57,287 nucleotides of DNA from Desulfobacterales bacterium (GTDB lineage: Bacteria > Desulfobacterota > Desulfobacteria > Desulfobacterales > JARGFK01). Below the pieces are notes generated by a model. That model made no database searches. It saw nothing but the letters and a program-made list of their open reading frames with translations, and was not told where the DNA came from. The stretch lies in assembly GCA_029211065.1 (NCBI GenBank), contig JARGFK010000001.1, forward strand, positions 101,265 to 158,551, given 5' to 3'. Shown here piece after piece: positions 8,528-15,941 of the stretch. Numbering within the stretch: the first letter of the stretch is position 1; every line of letters begins with the position of its first letter. The position numbers and the translations under genes were made by a program.

Positions 8528-8600
8528 TTTCTCTCAATGATTTGTGAGAAAGGGTTCAGGGTTCAAGGGCTCGCTGCTAGTCCTGAAACCCTTGAATCCA
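8528..8600 (+). repeat. Hairpin plus TTCAAGGG repeat, copy 1
   Basis: It starts with the hairpin TTTCTCTCAATGATTTGTGA-GAAA, then GGGTTCAGGGTTCAAGGG, a short core and the inverted arm CCTGAAACCCTTGAATCC. The same order of parts recurs at 32991-33074. The rest of the 8436-8676 gap shows nothing recognisable. Confidence 0.6.
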
Positions 8601-8676
8601 CTTCGCTAAGAATTTATTCGCAAAATTATAAAAATCCTTTTTTCATCCATCTCAGCCACCTGTCTATTCCATTTCA

Positions 8677-10089
8677 ATGGGCAACCCTATTTCCAAACCA
8701 AACCAAAAGATGGCGATCATCACCAGCTACTTTGCCGGGGAGACCTATGGGCTGCTGGGGCCCCAGTTGGCGGCAACGCTGATCGAGGCGCACACGCCTT
8801 ATGAGTGTATTGTCATCGCGGTTGCGCGCGAAGATGATAAAACGCTGCTCAAAGCCGCCTTGTCCGATTATTTTGGGAAAGAACGTCCCCTCATCGGTTT
8901 TTCCAGCCTGAGCGGACGCGAGGACCTCTTTGATTTTGCTAAAGATCTTACGGAAGAAGGCTGCTTTACTATTCTGGCCGGGCCCCAGGCGGATGTCGAC
9001 TTTAGCGGAGAAGTCGATTGCAGGGACTTTCCGCACCGTTTCCAGGGGCTTTCCGGGTATTTTTCCTGCGCGCTCCAGGGGCCGGCCGAAGCGTGTTTTC
9101 ATCTGCTGGCAGGGATGGATAACGATTGGCAGCGGGATGTTCCCGGACTTCTCACCATCGGCGCAGACGGCGCCGTCATTCGGGCTGCCCGACAGCCCTG
9201 GAATGAGAAATATTTTCAGACCGTTCGGTGGGATAATATCTACAGGCTGGAAAAGTCACAGATAATACCCCATCACGTCAGCAGCGCCCAGGTATTGCAG
9301 CAGATCGGATGTCCGTATGCCGCCGCCCGAAGATGGGTGGAAATAGACCATCCCGCATTTTTTAATAACCAAAAGGGGTTCAAGGCCGATGTGCTTTTAA
9401 AAGGGTGCAGTTTTTGCGACATTGCCGTGGACAAGGGCTTCCAGGGATCCTTTGGTCTGGAAACCGTCTTAAACCAGATTCAAGCTCTCCCGGCTGCAAA
9501 CGGCCGCAAAATACCGTTTGAGCTGATCAATGAAAATCCGCTTCCGGGACTCCTGCAGTTGCTCTATGAAGCTGAAAAGAATAAGATTCCGCTTTCGCGG
9601 ATCAACCTGATCATGCGGGCGGACTGGTTTCTGAAGGGATCCGAAATTCTGCCGAAGGTCCTGCTGAGGGCAAGGGATATGGGTATCCGCATCGTTCTGG
9701 CTTCGGTGGGATTTGAATCCTTTGATGATACGATTTTACGGAATCTGAATAAAGGCCTGACAATCGAAACGATTCTGAAAGCGGTATCCCTGATGCGCGG
9801 CCTCAAAGATGAATTTCCGGACGTATGGGGCTATACCCGGTCCGATGGCGCCAACCACGGGTTTATCCACCCGACGCCCTGGGACAGCGAAAAAACTTCT
9901 CAAAATATACAGGGGGTCATCGATCGCTACGATTTGGCCCCCGACATACTGCCCGATCACAGCACCCCGCTGATCATCCACCATGCCTCGGGCCTGGCCG
10001 ACTGGATTCGCGAAATTGAAAAAAAAGAAGTGGTTCAGTTCCGGCGCTATGGATCTATTATCGGATGGTGGCCTGAATCGCTTGATTAA
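8677..10089 (+). CDS. Radical-SAM-like protein with incomplete cluster motif
   Basis: 470 aa. The N-terminal 200 residues look like a B12-binding-type Rossmann domain (ATLIEAHTPYECIVIAV, LIGFSSLSG, TILAGPQADVD). The second half resembles the radical SAM barrel of B12-type enzymes (INLIMRADWF; IVLASVGFESFDD, then TILRNLNKGLTIE). The expected C-x3-C-x2-C is represented only by Cys244 and Cys247 (KGCSFCDIAVDKG); Leu240 occupies the first Cys position. Another Cys212 (IGCPYA) lies 32 residues upstream. Substrate unknown. No clear ribosome site precedes the ATG at 8677; an in-frame ATG at 8710 is an alternative start. Confidence 0.75.
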   Translation: MGNPISKPNQKMAIITSYFAGETYGLLGPQLAATLIEAHTPYECIVIAVAREDDKTLLKAALSDYFGKERPLIGFSSLSGREDLFDFAKDLTEEGCFTILAGPQADVDFSGEVDCRDFPHRFQGLSGYFSCALQGPAEACFHLLAGMDNDWQRDVPGLLTIGADGAVIRAARQPWNEKYFQTVRWDNIYRLEKSQIIPHHVSSAQVLQQIGCPYAAARRWVEIDHPAFFNNQKGFKADVLLKGCSFCDIAVDKGFQGSFGLETVLNQIQALPAANGRKIPFELINENPLPGLLQLLYEAEKNKIPLSRINLIMRADWFLKGSEILPKVLLRARDMGIRIVLASVGFESFDDTILRNLNKGLTIETILKAVSLMRGLKDEFPDVWGYTRSDGANHGFIHPTPWDSEKTSQNIQGVIDRYDLAPDILPDHSTPLIIHHASGLADWIREIEKKEVVQFRRYGSIIGWWPESLD

Positions 10090-10249
10090 TACCTTTACAA
10101 TGCGCATGAAAATTGTTACAAAATATAATATGTTAACATGTATCGGGGTGATCCTTTGGGAGACTTTCCGGAGGGGATTGGTCTGGTTCAGTCGGTAATA
10201 TTGCTGAAATTCAAGGTTGAATTCAGCAGAAAGTCTAAAGGTAAAATTC

Positions 10250-12049
10250 GTGAAAAAAGAAAGCATTACAAAACGACTCGCTCGTCTGGTGCATCAGGAG
10301 CCGGCGCTGGAATCCATTTTCCTTTCAACTGAGACGATTGAAATCAAACGAAGAAAAGTCAAGCGGTTTTTGTCGGACATGCTGGTGGCGACATTTGATG
10401 ACAACCCCAAGATTCCCCCGCTGGAATGGGTGCTGACCCGTGACGCCATCGGCGTATTCCGCAATATTTTGTCGGTCCGCAGTGAGCGCCTGGCCGGGTT
10501 CAGTTTCCTGAGATACGTGAACGCCATCTTAAAGGGGGAGGGACTTATGGATCAACCCGATCCGAGTCCCGGATTTTTTGCCGAATTTGAACACCTGCTT
10601 CGGGGGGTTGCAGGCAAAACCAAAATTTACCCCGATAAGTTTCCGGCATTCGCAAAACACGAAGGGCGCAAGGCCGCAAGATTAAGATCAGCCGATCTGT
10701 CGCGCATGGCCGCGTCTTCCGATGCGTTTATAGAACGGTATCCCCATGGACTGGACAAGGACGTGATTCGCAAAAGAATCAGCAACAAGGCCCGAATATT
10801 GAAACACTTCAATGCCACCGAGTTTGAATGGGATCAATGGAAGTGGCAGACCCGGCATATTGTCAGAGACGCCGAAACCTTAAACAGGCTCATCACCCTG
10901 TCGGATGAGGAGTATCAGGCTGTTAAACTGGCCCGGGAATATAAAATTCCCTTCGGCATTACGCCCTATTATCTGTCCTTGATGGATTTTCAATCAACCG
11001 ATGGAAACGACAGCGCGCTGAGGGCCCAGGTGATTCCAACGCTGCATTACGTCCGGACGATGAAGCAACAGAGGGATGCTTCCGAATGCTCAATGGATTT
11101 CATGCTCGAGCAGGATACGTCTCCCATCGACGGCATTACCCGTCGCTATCCCAAGATCGTCATTTTAAAACCCATAATGACCTGCCCGCAAATCTGCGTA
11201 TATTGCCAGCGCAACTGGGAAATTGAAGATGTGTATTCACCGGCCGCAGCCTTGTCAAAAGAAAAGCTGAAAAAGGCCATCGGATGGATTGCCGCTACGC
11301 CTGAAATCAGCGAGGTTCTTATCACCGGCGGCGACCCGTTTCTGATGTCCAGTGCCGGGATGGAAAACCTGCTCTACAGGCTGTCGCGCATCAAACATGT
11401 TGAACGAATCCGGATCGGCACCCGCACATTGGTGACGATGCCCCAGCGCATTACCGATTCGCTGGTGCGGGATATCAATCATTTCCATCATCCCGGCAAG
11501 CGTGAAATCATTATTGTGACCCATTTCGAGCATCCCTACGAAATTTCGCCCCAGGCAATGGAGGCGGTTCAAAAATTTCGCCGTTCCGGAATCGAAGTGA
11601 ATAACCAGCTTGTATATACATTTTACAACTCCAGAAAATTCGAAGCCGCTGCCCTGCGCCACAAACTGCGTTTAGTGGGCGTGACGCCTTACTATACCTT
11701 TAACACGAAAGGCAAAGACGAAACAGACGATTACCGGGTGCCGATTGCACGGCTGCTGCAGGAGCAGCAGGAGGAAGCCCGCCTCCTGCCGGGGACCGAC
11801 CGAACCGATGAAATAGTTTTCAATGTCCCCGGGCTGGGCAAAAACTACCTGCGGGCAACCCAGCACCATGATGTTATTTCCATCCTGCCCAATGGCCGCA
11901 GAGTCTATGAATTTCATCCCTGGGAAAAGCAATTGTCGCTGGCCGACACCTATGTATACACGGATGTATCGATTTGTGACTATCTTAAAAGGCTGAAGGG
12001 ACGAGGCGAGAATCCGTCAGACTACCGGACGATCTGGTATTATTACTAA
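10250..12049 (+). CDS. KamA-family radical SAM protein (lysine/glutamate 2,3-aminomutase-like)
   Basis: 599 aa from GTG at 10250, chosen because AAAGG lies 8 nt upstream; a TTG at 10217 gives 11 more residues but lacks such a site. The radical SAM motif is Cys312-PQI-Cys316-VY-Cys319. It is followed by the KamA signatures LITGGDPFLMS, RIGTRTLVTMPQRIT and VTHFEHPYEIS. A VPGLGKN segment sits where aminomutases carry the PLP-lysine motif PGGGGK. The family rearranges amino acids with SAM, PLP and a 4Fe-4S cluster. The protein is much longer than classic KamA (about 400 aa), owing mainly to some 190 extra N-terminal residues. Substrate unknown. Confidence 0.85.
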   Translation: MKKESITKRLARLVHQEPALESIFLSTETIEIKRRKVKRFLSDMLVATFDDNPKIPPLEWVLTRDAIGVFRNILSVRSERLAGFSFLRYVNAILKGEGLMDQPDPSPGFFAEFEHLLRGVAGKTKIYPDKFPAFAKHEGRKAARLRSADLSRMAASSDAFIERYPHGLDKDVIRKRISNKARILKHFNATEFEWDQWKWQTRHIVRDAETLNRLITLSDEEYQAVKLAREYKIPFGITPYYLSLMDFQSTDGNDSALRAQVIPTLHYVRTMKQQRDASECSMDFMLEQDTSPIDGITRRYPKIVILKPIMTCPQICVYCQRNWEIEDVYSPAAALSKEKLKKAIGWIAATPEISEVLITGGDPFLMSSAGMENLLYRLSRIKHVERIRIGTRTLVTMPQRITDSLVRDINHFHHPGKREIIIVTHFEHPYEISPQAMEAVQKFRRSGIEVNNQLVYTFYNSRKFEAAALRHKLRLVGVTPYYTFNTKGKDETDDYRVPIARLLQEQQEEARLLPGTDRTDEIVFNVPGLGKNYLRATQHHDVISILPNGRRVYEFHPWEKQLSLADTYVYTDVSICDYLKRLKGRGENPSDYRTIWYYY

Positions 12050-12068
12050 AGGCTGAAGGGGGCGAGGT

Positions 12069-12194
12069 ATTGATGATTGGCGATTGGTGATTGACGATTG
12101 ATGATTGGTGATTGGTGATTGGAAAAATCTTTAAATCAAAAATCATCAATCATATATCAACTGTCGGATAACCCTTGAGTCGTAAAGCATCAAT
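12069..12194 (+). repeat. GATTG element, copy 3 (expanded left arm)
   Basis: The left arm has about seven GATTG units (TGATGATTGGCGATTGGTGA, then more), the core is GGAAAAATCTTTAAATC and the inverted arm is AATCATCAATCATATATCAA. The right side continues with a second core-like piece (GGATAACCCTTGAGTCG). It fills the gap between the KamA-like gene and the broken flavoprotein. Confidence 0.8.
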
Positions 12195-12206
12195 ATTTTT
12201 AAAACC

Positions 12207-12914
12207 ATGACAAAAGCAGATCCTGAAATAAAAGCGGATGTAGTCATCATCGGAGCCGGCCTGGCCGGGATGACGGCGGCCTATAGTGCGCATGAGCAGG
12301 GCGCCGGGGTCGTACTGGTGGACAGGGGCGCCATCGGCACCGGCACCAATTCCGCCATGTCAAACGGGCGCTTTGCGGGACCGACGGCCGATTACAGCAT
12401 CGCACGGTTCATTCAGGACATCCGCCAAACCGGCCGGGGTATCAATTCGGAAAAGATGGTGCATCAGGTGGCTGCTGAAGCGCCGTCGGCGTTTAGACAC
12501 CTGCAATCCATCGGGCTTGAACTGGACGTTTTTTACGACCATTATTTTTACAAAAGCTCCCGTCCGGATGTGATGCGGGGTACAAGCCTTACCAGAAAAA
12601 TGGCGCAAATACTCCGCTCCCTGGAACGGGTCCGGATGGTAACCGGGTTCTATGCCACGGATATTTTAAAATCTGAAAGCGGCGTTGCCGGGGTTCAAGG
12701 CTTTGACGCAAACGGTAGACCCCTGTCGCTTGCCGCTCCGGCCGTTGTTCTGGCAACCGGCGGCGGCGGGGCCGTCTATCTCCGCAATGACAACCAGAAA
12801 AGCATGATGGGGCAGGGCTATTATCTGGCGGCTAAAGCAGGCCTTGAATTGTGGGATATGGAGTTTGTTCAATTCTACCCCATTGTTCTGGCGGAACCGC
12901 GGGTTTCGTGCTGA
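12207..12914 (+). pseudogene. Truncated FAD-binding oxidoreductase (succinate dehydrogenase/fumarate reductase flavoprotein type)
   Basis: 235 aa with a clear N-terminal dinucleotide fold (VVIIGAGLAGMTAAYSAHEQ), then TGTNSAMSNGRFAG and LATGGGGAVYLRND, the layout of the fumarate-reductase/L-aspartate-oxidase flavoprotein superfamily. Members are usually about 500 residues or longer; this frame stops right after MEFVQFYPIVLAEP, at the point where the cap domain should continue. The next recognisable sequence, 12 bases on, is the structured repeat at 12926. No remnant of the C-terminal half lies beyond it, so the gene was cut by a deletion or recombination at the repeat rather than by simple insertion. 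It is unlikely to be functional. Confidence 0.8.
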
Positions 12915-12925
12915 AAAGAAAGGAC

Positions 12926-13168
12926 TGAACCGCAAAGGCGCAAAGGACGCGAAGTTATTTGTCCGAACCGGGTGCCAGCCGGAAAAGAACGGTCGGCCAC
13001 GGTTCGGACAAAGATGCCCGTTTTAGAGATACACTTAAGCGTAGTTCTGAGGAGAAACACCGGCGCAATGATCTGCCACCCAGGGCGTTGGCCTTATTGC
13101 TGATAGTTTCACCCGATCAGCAAAAAATCCAAAAACCTCTTTGCGTCCTTCGCGCCTTTGCGGTTCAA
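12926..13168 (+). repeat. GAACCGC structured element, full copy 1
   Basis: Inverted termini: TGAACCGCAAAGGCGCAAAG at the left, CTTCGCGCCTTTGCGGTTCA at the right. Internally there is a first hairpin (GTCCGAACCG ... CGGTTCGGAC), a middle section with GATGCCCGTTTTAGAGA, and a weak second hairpin. It matches the copies at 48639 and 49557 in the same orientation. It directly follows the truncated flavoprotein. Confidence 0.85.
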
Positions 13169-13200
13169 ATTTTATGCTCTTCAGAAAATCGCGCAACGCT

Positions 13201-14043
13201 CTATTCTCCCGGTTTGATCCATTCTTCAGGCTTGCGATACGCCAGGGTGATTTCCTTTAGCTTTTCCTTTTGCTCCAGGTAACGGGCTTTCATCTGCAGC
13301 AGCCATTCTTTATGATGCAAGGCCTCTTCCTTGCTTAAAAAAAGTTCATGCCCGCTTTTGTGGATCTTGAAAACCGGTCCGCCCATCTCCAGGCGGATGG
13401 TCCCCGGATTGCTGCACAGCAGGCAATGAACCCGATCATCTCCCAGAAAGCGAAATGTATCGCCGCCGCACAAGGGGCAAAAGGGTCTTTCTTTGCCCGT
13501 CGCCGGTGCAAAGAGGGCCGTGGATAGAGCCTTGGCAGCTTCAATGTTCTCCCGGTTTAAAAAGACCTCGCCGGGCAGGGCACCATAACAGACTCGGGTT
13601 TGTTTGATTTCCGTTAAGGCCATCTTTAAAAAATTCTGGATCCCAAGAAGCGTATGCCCTTCTTTGCCGGGAATTCCGGCGATGGCGACACCCACAGCCG
13701 GTTTTCCCCACAACCTGTCGATATGGGCATAAAAGGCGAGACCCCTGTCAAGCAGCCGTTTTAAACTTGCGTTGGCGCCCAGAAAATATGTGGGGGCAGC
13801 CACAATCAAAGCGTCGGCTTCAACAATGGCGTCCAGTACCCGTTGAAAATCATCCTGCTGGACGCATTTTTCTTCCTTGAACAAGCAGGCGTAACATCCA
13901 CGGCAGGGCAGCAGGTTGAATTCAGTGAGGCGCAGCAGGCGCAATTCATGGGGCACTGTTATTTGGCGGCCGATTTCCTTCACCATGATTTCGCAGTTAC
14001 CCAGTTTTCGCGGCGATCCGATTATTCCCAGAATTTTTTTCAT
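13201..14043 (-). CDS. Flavodoxin-fold NAD(P)H-dependent FMN reductase with C-terminal zinc-ribbon extension
   Basis: 280 aa, starting at the ATG at 14043 after GGAGG; longer in-frame starts lack family similarity. The N-terminus MKKILGIIGSPRKLGN is the FMN-phosphate loop of the NADPH-dependent FMN reductase/iron-sulfur flavoprotein group, followed by the cysteine cluster CRGCYACLFKEEKC and ALIVAAPTYFLGANASLK. The C-terminal part has a zinc-ribbon-like FCPLCGG...HCLLCSNPG and a basic helical tail. It probably carries FMN and possibly an Fe-S cluster in an anaerobic redox role. It is transcribed opposite to both neighbours. Confidence 0.87.
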   Translation of the reverse strand: MKKILGIIGSPRKLGNCEIMVKEIGRQITVPHELRLLRLTEFNLLPCRGCYACLFKEEKCVQQDDFQRVLDAIVEADALIVAAPTYFLGANASLKRLLDRGLAFYAHIDRLWGKPAVGVAIAGIPGKEGHTLLGIQNFLKMALTEIKQTRVCYGALPGEVFLNRENIEAAKALSTALFAPATGKERPFCPLCGGDTFRFLGDDRVHCLLCSNPGTIRLEMGGPVFKIHKSGHELFLSKEEALHHKEWLLQMKARYLEQKEKLKEITLAYRKPEEWIKPGE

Positions 14044-14126
14044 GCTGCCTCCGGTGATGGTGGGTTCAATTTGTATTTTCAGTGGTATTATCACAACAGG
14101 GTTTATTTTTCCAATTAATAGAAACA

Positions 14127-14228
14127 TTTGAACCGCAAAGGCGCCAAGGACGCAAGTATTGCTCCACAGAACCGCACTTCAGCAGGTCTAAAAAATGGCA
14201 TTTTTGCCCGAACCGAAGGTGGCCATTA
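14127..14228 (+). repeat. GAACCGC structured element, left half only
   Basis: It begins TTTGAACCGCAAAGGCGCCA and runs to CCCGAACCGAAGGTGGCC, where a reversed GATTG element takes over. The right half of the usual element is missing. Confidence 0.7.
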
Positions 14229-14230
14229 AT

Positions 14231-14313
14231 TCCCGATTGTTGATCTATGATTGATGATTTTCGATTTAAGGGCGTTTCCAATCGTCAATCATCAATCGCC
14301 AATCATCAATGAC
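14231..14313 (-). repeat. GATTG element, inverted copy
   Basis: It reads in reverse: CCGATTGTTGATCTATGATT, core TTTAAGGGCGTTTCC, then arm CAATCGTCAATCATCAATCG. It is joined directly to the broken end of the GAACCGC element. The bases from 14314 to 14400 are further short repeats (AACTCGTCACTG, CCCGCTCCCTGACATCC) with no gene. Confidence 0.8.
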
Positions 14314-14515
14314 TTACCTCCGATCCCGATCTCCAGGCCATTGAACCTGCAACCCGCAACTCGTCACTGTTCTTTTTTCCTGAACCCCGCTCCCTGACAT
14401 CCGACCCTATTCTATATTTTTTTATCGACGAAGCCGATGCAAGTATGCTAAGAGTGACATAATTACCAACCATAAATTTCCTGTGTTTTATTAATAATCG
14501 AAAGGAGAACAGCAA

Positions 14516-14983
14516 ATGGAGTTTAATAGTATTCAAGACATTCTTGATTTTGCCATCAGCAAAGAAAAAGAAGCGGCTGCTTTTTATACTGAGGCCGGTA
14601 AAGAAGAGTCCATGTCCGGCGCGAAAGAAATGCTGAAGGAATTTGCCCAGGAAGAGCGGAAGCATCAAACCCTCCTCGAAGAATTCAAGAAAAAGGGGTT
14701 TGCCCCGGGCATTTCCGATTATAAATTCAAATGGATCACAGATATTAAACGCAGCAATTATATTGTAGATATGGAATACCGCAAAGGAATGCCTTACAAT
14801 GAGCTTCTGATGCTGGCCATGAAGCGTGAAGAAAAAGCCCTGGCACTCTATAATGAGATGCAGCTCAAGGCCGAAACCCCTGAAGGCAAAAAACTTTTTA
14901 AGATGCTCTGCCAGGAAGAGGCCAAACACAAACTGTCCCTTGAAACGATGTATGACGACTACATGGCCCAGATGGGGGATTAG
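14516..14983 (+). CDS. Rubrerythrin-like ferritin-family protein (no rubredoxin domain)
   Basis: 155 aa after AAAGGAGAACAGCAA-ATG. The diiron carboxylate pattern of a four-helix ferritin-like domain is visible: E-K-E-A-A-A-F-Y in helix 1, QEERKHQTLLEE in helix 2, MKREEKALALYNEM in helix 3 and QEEAKHKLSLE in helix 4. The C-terminal rubredoxin domain of classic rubrerythrin is absent. The likely role is peroxide reduction or iron handling under oxidative stress in an anaerobe. Cytoplasmic. Confidence 0.92.
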   Translation: MEFNSIQDILDFAISKEKEAAAFYTEAGKEESMSGAKEMLKEFAQEERKHQTLLEEFKKKGFAPGISDYKFKWITDIKRSNYIVDMEYRKGMPYNELLMLAMKREEKALALYNEMQLKAETPEGKKLFKMLCQEEAKHKLSLETMYDDYMAQMGD

Positions 14984-15021
14984 AACCGTCCGCTGTGGAA
15001 TCACCGCAGTGTTTGTCTGTT

Positions 15022-15121
15022 TTATACCGCTTTCCATAATAAAGTTCCGAAACAATGAATTGCGGTATAAGCGGTTGTAGAAGCAACCTTTGGGATAATG
15101 GAACGTTTTTTTGACAACCGC
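15022..15121. promoter_or_regulatory. Nested inverted repeats upstream of the YtfJ-like gene
   Basis: TTATACCGC (15022-15030) is complemented exactly by GCGGTATAA (15062-15070). The adjoining GCGGTTGT (15071-15078) is complemented by ACAACCGC (15114-15121). Either pair could form, so this may be a structured leader or an operator pair. No function is established. Confidence 0.45.
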
Positions 15122-15214
15122 TATAACCGACGGACCAGTATAAAAGAAAAATACTTAGAACAACGGGAATCGTCAGTCTCAACAGCTATCAAGCATAATA
15201 AAGGGAGGGAGACC

Positions 15215-15739
15215 ATGAAAAGGATATTTTTCGTGTTGGCTGCCGTTTTTTTGGTGTTTGGTGCGACGGCCCAGTCAGAAGAACTCAAAGCGGATATGCA
15301 GGCTTCAAACTGGTCGTTTCCGGATGCGGACGGCAAGGCGTTTACCATGGATTCCTGGGCCGGCAAAGTTCTGGTGGTGAACTATGTGGATCCGGACGAA
15401 TCGGATCTGAACGAACACTTTACCGACGCGCTGAAAAAAGCCAAAGACGACGGCCGGCTGAAAGAGGAAACCTACAAAGGCATCGGTATTGCCGACTGCG
15501 CTGCGACCTGGAAGCCGGACTTCGCTATTCGGGCCATTGCCGGCCGCAAGGCCAAAAAGTATAATACCGTCATCCTGTTTGACTACGATGCCAGCCTGCG
15601 CAAGGCCTGGGGACTGGCCGAGGATACGGCCAATGTGGTCATTCTGGACAAAAACCGGGTCGCCCGTGCCGTTATCAAAGCGCGGGTTCCGGACGATCTG
15701 GTGGATAAACTGGTAAAGCTGGTGATTGAGCTGCAGTAA
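15215..15739 (+). CDS. Exported YtfJ-like thioredoxin-fold protein
   Basis: 174 aa from the ATG at 15215, preceded by AAGGGAGGGAGACC; an upstream in-frame ATG at 15098 would bury the signal peptide. Residues 1-20 form a signal peptide (MKRIFFVLAAVFLVFGATAQ). The mature part shows a thioredoxin-like pattern (WAGKVLVVNYVDPDE ... ANVVILDKNRVARAV) shared with the YtfJ family, but no CxxC active-site pair. The single Cys lies in IADCAATW. It is probably periplasmic; the molecular role of YtfJ proteins is not settled. Confidence 0.8.
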   Translation: MKRIFFVLAAVFLVFGATAQSEELKADMQASNWSFPDADGKAFTMDSWAGKVLVVNYVDPDESDLNEHFTDALKKAKDDGRLKEETYKGIGIADCAATWKPDFAIRAIAGRKAKKYNTVILFDYDASLRKAWGLAEDTANVVILDKNRVARAVIKARVPDDLVDKLVKLVIELQ

Positions 15740-15745
15740 CTGATT

Positions 15746-15927
15746 AGGTGTTTAGGCTGAAGACTGAAGGCCGCAACCGACGGGAATAATGGTTTTCAGA
15801 CTTATACTGTCAGTTGCCGGTTGTTTGTTGTCCATTGAAGATCCGGCCACGGAAGACGGACCACCGACGACGGACCTTTTCCGCCTTCATCTTCCTTCAG
15901 CCTTCGGTCTTCGGTCTTCAGCCTATT
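15746..15927. repeat. CTGAAG/CTTCAG inverted-arm element
   Basis: The outer ends are TTTAGGCTGAAGACTGAAGG and CGGTCTTCGGTCTTCAGCCT, inverted copies of one another made of 8-9 nt units. They surround a core with other short repeats (GTTGCCGGTTGTTTGTTGTC and its ACCGACGACGGACC-like complement). It fills the convergent gap between the YtfJ-like gene and leuA. Confidence 0.75.
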
Positions 15928-15941
15928 TCCCTGTTCTTCCC

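Noticed and set aside
14306-15055. Open frame of 249 codons opposite rubrerythrin
   Set aside because: It is antisense to a clear rubrerythrin gene and its ends lie in intergenic repeats.
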